From JAKJBL01 sp964461335 (lineage in GTDB: Bacteria > Bacillota > Clostridia > Christensenellales > CAG-138), in assembly GCA_964461335.1 (NCBI GenBank), contig CAYWTY010000056.1, forward strand, positions 1 through 11,774: DNA of 11,774 bases. The letters are read 5' to 3'. Positions 8,011-11,774 of the stretch are shown one piece after another; position 1 is the first letter of the stretch, and the number at the start of each line of letters is the position of its first letter. A program made the translations under genes and the position numbers. The notes below the pieces were generated by a model, which saw only the letters and a program-made list of their open reading frames with translations, had not been told where the DNA came from and searched no databases.

Positions 8011-8133
8011 GTGATAGGAAGGTGCCGTTACTGCAACCCATATTCAAGCAATAATGCGCGACATTGTGGCCCGAGCTGCGGGCAGCAAAGACGCCGCTGC
8101 CAAATCCTGCCCGGGTTTTGGATAGGGTTATAA
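8011..8133 (+). CDS. Unrecognised 40-residue cysteine-rich small protein, zinc-ribbon-like
   Basis: I do not recognise this gene. It starts at GTG 8011, eight bases after a perfect GGAGG core, and ends at TAA 8131-8133. The product has five cysteines: C5 and C8 (CRYC), C19 and C23 (HCGPSC) and C30. The spacing C-x2-C-x10-C-x3-C resembles a short zinc ribbon, but the second pair is x3 rather than the usual x2, so other metal or disulfide roles are open. A basic patch QQRRR (25-29) and a hydrophobic tail ending in GFWIGL follow. There is no membrane segment or clear signal peptide. The reading frame stays open upstream to 7912, but that part has no ribosome-binding site. Neighbours are the cysteine desulfidase and moaC, on the same strand but each about 150-200 bases away. 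It could be a metal-binding or RNA/DNA-binding mini-protein. Confidence 0.55.
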   Translation: MIGRCRYCNPYSSNNARHCGPSCGQQRRRCQILPGFWIGL

Positions 8134-8210
8134 TAACAAAAACGCTCGTAAATATTAAATAGTACATTTTCAGCTGCTATGCAATAATTGTGAGTGATAA
8201 GCTTAAGAGC

Positions 8211-8241
8211 CTAAGCGCGCCTAATGTTGGGCGCGCTTTAG
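8211..8241 (+). terminator. GC-rich hairpin between the mini-gene and moaC, possible terminator
   Basis: AAGCGCGCC at 8213-8221 pairs perfectly with GGCGCGCTT at 8230-8238 around an eight-base loop. Allowing one bulged T, CT at 8211-8212 pairs with AG at 8240-8241. The stem is very stable, but only a few T residues follow directly and a TTTT run comes late (8254-8257). It may end transcription of the mini-gene about 80 bases after its stop, or be a structured part of the moaC upstream region. Confidence 0.45.
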
Positions 8242-8289
8242 CAAATACGCTGCTTTTGATATGTGAAGCTGCGCAGGTCTTGAATTTTA

Positions 8290-8298
8290 TGGTATGAT
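8290..8298 (+). promoter_or_regulatory. Candidate extended -10 promoter for moaC
   Basis: TGG followed by TATGAT (8290-8298) fits an extended -10 element. It would start transcription near 8305, leaving a leader of about 25 bases before ATG 8330. No good -35 is seen at 16-18 bases, which extended -10 promoters can tolerate. The same bases hold an upstream ATG (8294) that I do not accept as the start. Confidence 0.4.
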
Positions 8299-8316
8299 AG
8301 AGCTTATTAGCGCACC

Positions 8317-8323
8317 GGAGGGG
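8317..8323 (+). promoter_or_regulatory. Shine-Dalgarno deciding the moaC start
   Basis: GGAGGGG at 8317-8323 is six bases before ATG 8330 and lies inside the longer frame that begins at 8294. It therefore selects the shorter start. Confidence 0.8.
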
Positions 8324-8329
8324 AGCCTT

Positions 8330-8800
8330 ATGGAGTTTAGCCACTTAAATGAGCACGGAGAGGTGCGCATGGTTTATGTTGGAGACAAGCAGCCGACTAA
8401 ACGCGAGGCATATGCACAAGCGCTTGTCCTAATGAAACCCGAAACATTCTCCTTGTTAAAAGCAGGAGCTCTTAAAAAAGGGGATGCAATTGCAAGTGCT
8501 CGGGTTGCTGGAATTATGGCAGCAAAGCGGACTCATGAACTTGTGCCGCTGTGTCACCCTATACCAATTGATGGGGCTGAAATAGCTATTGAATTTCTTG
8601 AACCCAACAAAATCCAAATAACAGCATCAGTAAGCACAGTGCACACAACAGGTGTTGAAATGGAGGCGCTTACAGCAGCGTCTATTGCAGCGCTGACAAT
8701 ATATGATATGTGTAAAGCAGTCGACCGTGGTATGGAAGTTGTAAATATACGGCTTATGAAGAAAAGCGGCGGCAATTCAGGTCTGTTTGAAAGAGAATAA
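8330..8800 (+). CDS. moaC: Cyclic pyranopterin monophosphate synthase MoaC
   Basis: A 156-residue MoaC of standard length. MoaC acts with the radical SAM enzyme MoaA to turn GTP into cyclic pyranopterin monophosphate, the first step of molybdenum-cofactor synthesis. Visible signatures are KRTHELVPLCHP (66-77, with C75 and H76), TGVEMEALTAAS (107-118) and IYDMCKAVD (124-132, with D126 and K129). K50 matches the active-site lysine region, and the C-terminus has the usual KSGG motif. The N-terminus EFSHLNEHGEVRMV fits family starts at ATG 8330, so the ATG at 8294 is too early. One oddity is that the usual MVDVS motif reads MVYVG at 14-18. No other moa, moe or mog gene is in the window, so the rest of the pathway must lie elsewhere if it exists. 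Confidence 0.95.
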   Translation: MEFSHLNEHGEVRMVYVGDKQPTKREAYAQALVLMKPETFSLLKAGALKKGDAIASARVAGIMAAKRTHELVPLCHPIPIDGAEIAIEFLEPNKIQITASVSTVHTTGVEMEALTAASIAALTIYDMCKAVDRGMEVVNIRLMKKSGGNSGLFERE

Positions 8801-8816
8801 TTCGCTAATTTAATAT
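8787..8816 (+). promoter_or_regulatory. Weak candidate promoter for the FAD/Rieske gene
   Basis: TTGAAA at 8787-8792 and TAATAT at 8811-8816 are 18 bases apart and overlap the end of moaC. The -35 matches five of six consensus positions and the -10 four of six. A start near 8823 would leave a leader of about 50 bases. Read-through from moaC is equally possible. Confidence 0.3.
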
Positions 8817-8862
8817 AGCCTATTAAAGGATACTGCAGGCTGGCTTCGGGTAGATTATACTT

Positions 8863-8869
8863 GGAGGTG
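8863..8869 (+). promoter_or_regulatory. Shine-Dalgarno deciding the FAD/Rieske gene start
   Basis: GGAGGTG at 8863-8869 lies six bases before ATG 8876. The in-frame TTG at 8861 overlaps this site and cannot be the start. Confidence 0.85.
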
Positions 8870-8875
8870 CAGCTT

Positions 8876-10315
8876 ATGGTGTCTTTATGGAAACAAACTT
8901 CACAACATATTAAAAGGGAACCCTTAGCAGGCGATATACGCGCTGATGCTGCAATAATTGGCGGCGGGCTGGCGGGCATCCTTATTGCCTCTTTTCTAAA
9001 AGAGCGGGGTGTACACGCGGTTGTGCTTGAAGCTAACGAAATTGGCAGCGGACAGACTGAAAACACAACTGCGAAAATAACATCACAGCATAATCACATG
9101 TATGAAAAGCTCATTTCTTCAGCTGGAAAAGACGCTGCAAAAAAATATGCGCAAGCTAACCAAGAAGCAATTTCTCAATACAAAAAAATAATAGATGAGC
9201 GCTGTATTGAGTGTGACTTTGAGATGCGGCCTGCGTTTATTTATTCAACAAAAACACTTGAACCTCTTATGCGCGAGGCAGAGGCTGCAGCAAGCCTTGG
9301 GCTTGCTGCAACGCTTACAAAAGAGACTGCGCTGCCTTTTGAAGTCCTAGGCGCTCTCCGCTTTGAGGGACAGGCACAGTTTCACCCGCTTAAATTCCTG
9401 TATGCGCTTGCACAAGAGCTTGAAATCTATGAGCATACCAGAGTAGATAAGGTGGAAGGGGAAAATGTTTCAGCAGGGCAGCACAATATAATCGCAAAAC
9501 ATGTTGTGTTTGCATGCCACTATCCGTTTATAAATGCACCCGGCTATTATTTCCTCAGAATGCATCAAGAACGCTCGTATTTATTAGCGCTTGAAAACGC
9601 CGCACAACTTGACGGCATGTATATAGGCCTTGATGAAGAGGGCTATTCAATGCGAAACTACAAGGAGCTCTTGCTTTTTGGCGGCGGCAACCACCGTACA
9701 GGCGAAAACTCCGCAGGCGGCAAATACGAGCAGCTTCGCTTAGCTGCATATGAATTATTCCCAGGCTGCCGTGAAGTTGCCCGCTGGTCTGCACAGGATT
9801 GTATGCCGCATGATAATGTGCCATACATAGGGAAGTATGGCGCTGATACGCCTATGTGGTATGTTGCGACCGGGTTTAAAAAGTGGGGTATGAGCACATC
9901 AATGGTTTCGGCAAAGCTAATCAGCGATTCCATTTGCGGCATACATAACCCTTATGCGGATGTGTTTTCACCAGAAAGAAGTAAAACCGCCTCCTCAATA
10001 CCGGAGTTTTTAAAAGACGGGGCGCAGGCTGTCAAGGGTCTTTTGCGTGAGAATTTAGCTATGCCATCAAAAACACTTGAGGATCTTCCCCGCGGCCATG
10101 GCGGAATTGTTGAAGTTGATGGTGAAAAGGTGGGTGTGTATAAAGACGAGGATTCGAACATTTATTTGGTGAACACACGCTGCCCGCATCTTGGCTGTGA
10201 GCTTTCGTGGAACCCTGATGAAAAGAGTTGGGATTGCCCATGCCACGGCTCAAGGTTTGACTATACTGGCAAGCATCTTGATAACCCTGCGCAACAAGAC
10301 ATAATGCTCGAATAA
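8876..10315 (+). CDS. FAD-dependent oxidoreductase (DAO family) fused to a C-terminal Rieske [2Fe-2S] domain
   Basis: A 479-residue two-domain protein. The N-terminal DAO-type flavoprotein has an FAD-binding Rossmann motif AIIGGGLAG (26-34), an acidic strand end (VVLEA) and a late FAD segment around WYVATGFKKWGM. A linker with SPERS leads into a Rieske domain at about residue 400. Its cluster ligands are C436 and H438 (CPHLGC) and C454 and H457 (CPCHGS), spaced C-x-H-x15-C-x2-H. C441 and C456 match the pair that forms the stabilising disulfide in cytochrome bc1-type Rieske proteins. No signal peptide or membrane anchor is seen, so it is probably cytosolic. The family is common and poorly characterised, and substrate and electron partner are unknown. 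It lies 75 bases after moaC and may share a transcript with it. Confidence 0.92.
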   Translation: MVSLWKQTSQHIKREPLAGDIRADAAIIGGGLAGILIASFLKERGVHAVVLEANEIGSGQTENTTAKITSQHNHMYEKLISSAGKDAAKKYAQANQEAISQYKKIIDERCIECDFEMRPAFIYSTKTLEPLMREAEAAASLGLAATLTKETALPFEVLGALRFEGQAQFHPLKFLYALAQELEIYEHTRVDKVEGENVSAGQHNIIAKHVVFACHYPFINAPGYYFLRMHQERSYLLALENAAQLDGMYIGLDEEGYSMRNYKELLLFGGGNHRTGENSAGGKYEQLRLAAYELFPGCREVARWSAQDCMPHDNVPYIGKYGADTPMWYVATGFKKWGMSTSMVSAKLISDSICGIHNPYADVFSPERSKTASSIPEFLKDGAQAVKGLLRENLAMPSKTLEDLPRGHGGIVEVDGEKVGVYKDEDSNIYLVNTRCPHLGCELSWNPDEKSWDCPCHGSRFDYTGKHLDNPAQQDIMLE

Positions 10316-10371
10316 ACAAAGGAATTGCTGTCTATATTTTCATTAATATATTTGCTGAACATAGTTTAGGT

Positions 10372-10391
10372 ATTAAGGGTTCTTAATCTTT
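10372..10391 (+). terminator. Weak AT-rich hairpin with T run after the Rieske gene
   Basis: ATTAAG at 10372-10377 pairs with CTTAAT at 10382-10387 around a four-base loop, followed by CTTTT. The T run fits an intrinsic terminator but the six-pair AT-rich stem is weak. It is the only candidate in the 183-base gap. Confidence 0.25.
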
Positions 10392-10414
10392 TAGCCGTTA
10401 GGAGTGCTTATTGT

Positions 10415-10443
10415 TTGCTTTATAAGCTTAAGTGGCTTATAAT
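10415..10443 (+). promoter_or_regulatory. Sigma-A-like promoter of the alpha-oxoamine synthase gene
   Basis: A perfect -10, TATAAT at 10438-10443, is preceded by TTGCTT at 10415-10420 with the ideal 17-base spacing. The -35 keeps the key TTG. Transcription would start near 10450, giving a leader of about 50 bases before ATG 10499. This is the best promoter in the window and suggests the synthase gene is transcribed separately from the genes upstream. Confidence 0.7.
10420..10442. promoter_or_regulatory. Candidate operator: perfect 8-base dyad over the promoter
   Basis: TTATAAGC at 10420-10427 and GCTTATAA at 10435-10442 form a perfect inverted repeat with a seven-base spacer. It fills the region between the -35 and -10 and overlaps the -10, where a bound dimeric repressor would block RNA polymerase. 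The regulator is unknown and no regulator gene lies next to it. It does not match operators I know for biotin or fatty-acid regulators. Confidence 0.5.
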
Positions 10444-10498
10444 GAACAATGTGCATTTGGCATTATATCTTATCTTACTATTCTGAAAGAGGCAGCAA

Positions 10499-11674
10499 AT
10501 GGATGTTTTTGAAAAATGCTATAGCTACGATGAGCCGCAGCAAGCAATGAAAGCCGGGATTTATCCCTATTTTCATGCTTTGGAAACAGCACAGGATACT
10601 GAGGTTGTTATTTCAGGCAAAAATATCATAATGCTCGGCTCAAACAATTATATGGGGCTTGTTAACGACCCAAGGTTAAAGAAGGCTGCAATAGCAGCAA
10701 TAGAACGCTTTGGCACAGGCTGCTCGGGTTCACGCTTTTTAAACGGCACGCTTGTGCTCCACGAAGAGCTTGAGCGTGAATTTGCCAACTATTTCAACAA
10801 AAAGGCAGCGCTCTCGTTTTCTACTGGGTTCCAAACAAACCTTGGAACAGTTGCAGGTCTATTGGGGCGGCATGACTATATATTAAGCGATTCTGAAAAC
10901 CATGCAAGCCTTGTTGACGCTGCGCGCCTAAGTTACTGCAAAAAGAATATTAAATACGCGCACTCCGACATGGAGGATTTAGAATATAAGCTTTCGCGCA
11001 TAGGGGAAGATGCAGGGAAGCTTATAATTACAGATGGTGTGTTCTCAATGTCCGGTGAAATCGCTAAGCTGCCCGACATTGTGCGCCTTGCAAAAAAATA
11101 CGGTGCAAGGGTTATGGTTGATGACGCTCACGGCGCAGGCATGATTGGTGAAGGCGGCAGAGGCACAGCCTCATATTTTAACCTCGAAGATGAAGTCGAT
11201 ATTATTATGACAACATTTTCAAAATCGTTCGGTTCGCTTGGCGGTGTTATTGCTGCTGACGAAAAAGTAATAAACTTTATTAAGCATAGATCGCGCCCAT
11301 TTATCTTTAGCGCGTCCATACCTGCTGCAAATGCGGCTGCTGCTATTGAGGCGCTTAAAATAATCCGCAATGAGCCTGAACGCATGAAGCGGCTCCTTGA
11401 CGTTTCAAACTATATGCGCAATAAACTAAAAGAGCTTGATATTCCAATTATGGAAGGCTCAACTGCAATCATCCCGATATTTACCTATGCTAAAGAACGA
11501 ACTTTTATTGCTGCAAAGCTATTATTTGAAAACGGGGTGTATGTGAACCCTGTAATACCGCCTGCAGTATGCGAGGATGAATGCCTGCTTCGAACAAGCT
11601 ATACAGCTACGCATACATTTGAGCAAATGGATCGTGCAGCTAATGTGTTTGCGCGCATTCTCCATTCAATTTAA
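10499..11674 (+). CDS. PLP-dependent alpha-oxoamine synthase, serine palmitoyltransferase-like
   Basis: A 391-residue fold-type I PLP enzyme of the alpha-oxoamine synthase family, which joins an amino acid to an acyl thioester with loss of CO2. H135 (ENHAS) should stack on PLP, D208 and H211 (DDAHG) bind its ring and O3', and K242 (TTFSKSFGS) forms the Schiff base. R365 (LLRTSY) is placed to bind the substrate carboxylate. Relatives include 8-amino-7-oxononanoate synthase, 2-amino-3-ketobutyrate CoA ligase and serine palmitoyltransferase. The N-terminal YPYFHALE, the GCSGSRFLNGT segment and the C-terminal NPVIPPA motif resemble, as I recall them, bacterial serine palmitoyltransferases more than the other two, but an alignment is needed. 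No biotin or threonine-degradation gene is adjacent. The ATG has a modest AGAGG upstream and a separate promoter. Confidence 0.88.
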   Translation: MDVFEKCYSYDEPQQAMKAGIYPYFHALETAQDTEVVISGKNIIMLGSNNYMGLVNDPRLKKAAIAAIERFGTGCSGSRFLNGTLVLHEELEREFANYFNKKAALSFSTGFQTNLGTVAGLLGRHDYILSDSENHASLVDAARLSYCKKNIKYAHSDMEDLEYKLSRIGEDAGKLIITDGVFSMSGEIAKLPDIVRLAKKYGARVMVDDAHGAGMIGEGGRGTASYFNLEDEVDIIMTTFSKSFGSLGGVIAADEKVINFIKHRSRPFIFSASIPAANAAAAIEALKIIRNEPERMKRLLDVSNYMRNKLKELDIPIMEGSTAIIPIFTYAKERTFIAAKLLFENGVYVNPVIPPAVCEDECLLRTSYTATHTFEQMDRAANVFARILHSI

Positions 11675-11774
11675 GTTCTTAAGCTCTACAAAAACTAAAA
11701 TCTTTTCATGCAAGAAAAGTGGCTCTATGTCAATAGTTGGGGTAGAGCGGTAGACCAAGAGCAACGGGGAGCTG
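11675..11774. other. Non-coding tail with competing inverted repeats, truncated by the window end
   Basis: No gene start is visible. GCTCTAC at 11683-11689 and GCTCTAT at 11722-11728 can each pair with GTAGAGC at 11742-11748, the second with one G-U pair. A small hairpin, CTTTTC at 11704-11709 with GAAAAG at 11713-11718 or nearby, sits between them. This could be a terminator region or the start of a structured leader for the next gene, but I recognise no known RNA family. Confidence 0.3.

Noticed and set aside
8294..8329. Upstream ATG start for moaC
   Set aside because: It lies in a candidate -10 element, has no Shine-Dalgarno, and adds 12 residues not seen at MoaC N-termini.
8861..8875. 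TTG start for the FAD/Rieske gene
   Set aside because: It overlaps the Shine-Dalgarno of ATG 8876.
11738..11774. Possible tRNA or known structured RNA at the window end
   Set aside because: No acceptor, D-arm and anticodon pattern could be fitted, and the region is cut by the window edge.

Overview
The window carries ten protein-coding genes, all on the + strand and tightly packed, with no tRNA, rRNA, CRISPR array or insertion sequence that I can recognise. Strong AGGAGG-type ribosome-binding sites, moderate GC content by eye, MutS2 of the Firmicutes type, a DUF523 protein, an OmpR-family two-component system beside a membrane-anchored HtrA protease, and an L-cysteine desulfidase all point to an anaerobic Clostridia-like Firmicute. 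That placement is an inference from gene content. I ran no search.

Layout: a short leader with a GC-rich hairpin (16-36) precedes mutS2 (113-2464). A DUF523/TudS-like [4Fe-4S] protein follows (2534-2968). Next is a compact run of response regulator (3002-3691), sensor kinase (3704-5296) and S1C/HtrA protease (5311-6573), with 12 and 14 bases between genes, and then an L-cysteine desulfidase (6606-7856). A less crowded stretch, 7857-8329, holds an unrecognised 40-residue cysteine-rich mini-protein (8011-8133) with a perfect 11-base Shine-Dalgarno, plus a GC-rich hairpin. After it come moaC (8330-8800) and an FAD oxidoreductase fused to a Rieske domain (8876-10315). A 183-base gap with a good sigma-A-like promoter leads to a PLP-dependent alpha-oxoamine synthase that resembles serine palmitoyltransferase (10499-11674). 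The last 100 bases show no gene but contain competing inverted repeats.

How the genes may work together: the response regulator, kinase and protease look like an envelope-stress or cell-wall-stress unit, similar in arrangement to other Firmicute systems where an HtrA protease sits beside its regulators. The DUF523 protein, cysteine desulfidase, MoaC and Rieske protein share a loose theme of sulfur, Fe-S and molybdopterin chemistry. Shared strand and proximity are the only evidence of a link.

Four start codons were moved downstream of the longest open frame because a clear Shine-Dalgarno decides them: the response regulator, the protease, moaC and the FAD/Rieske gene. The points most worth following up are the cysteine-rich mini-gene, the dyad over the promoter of the oxoamine synthase, and whether that synthase makes sphingolipid precursors.
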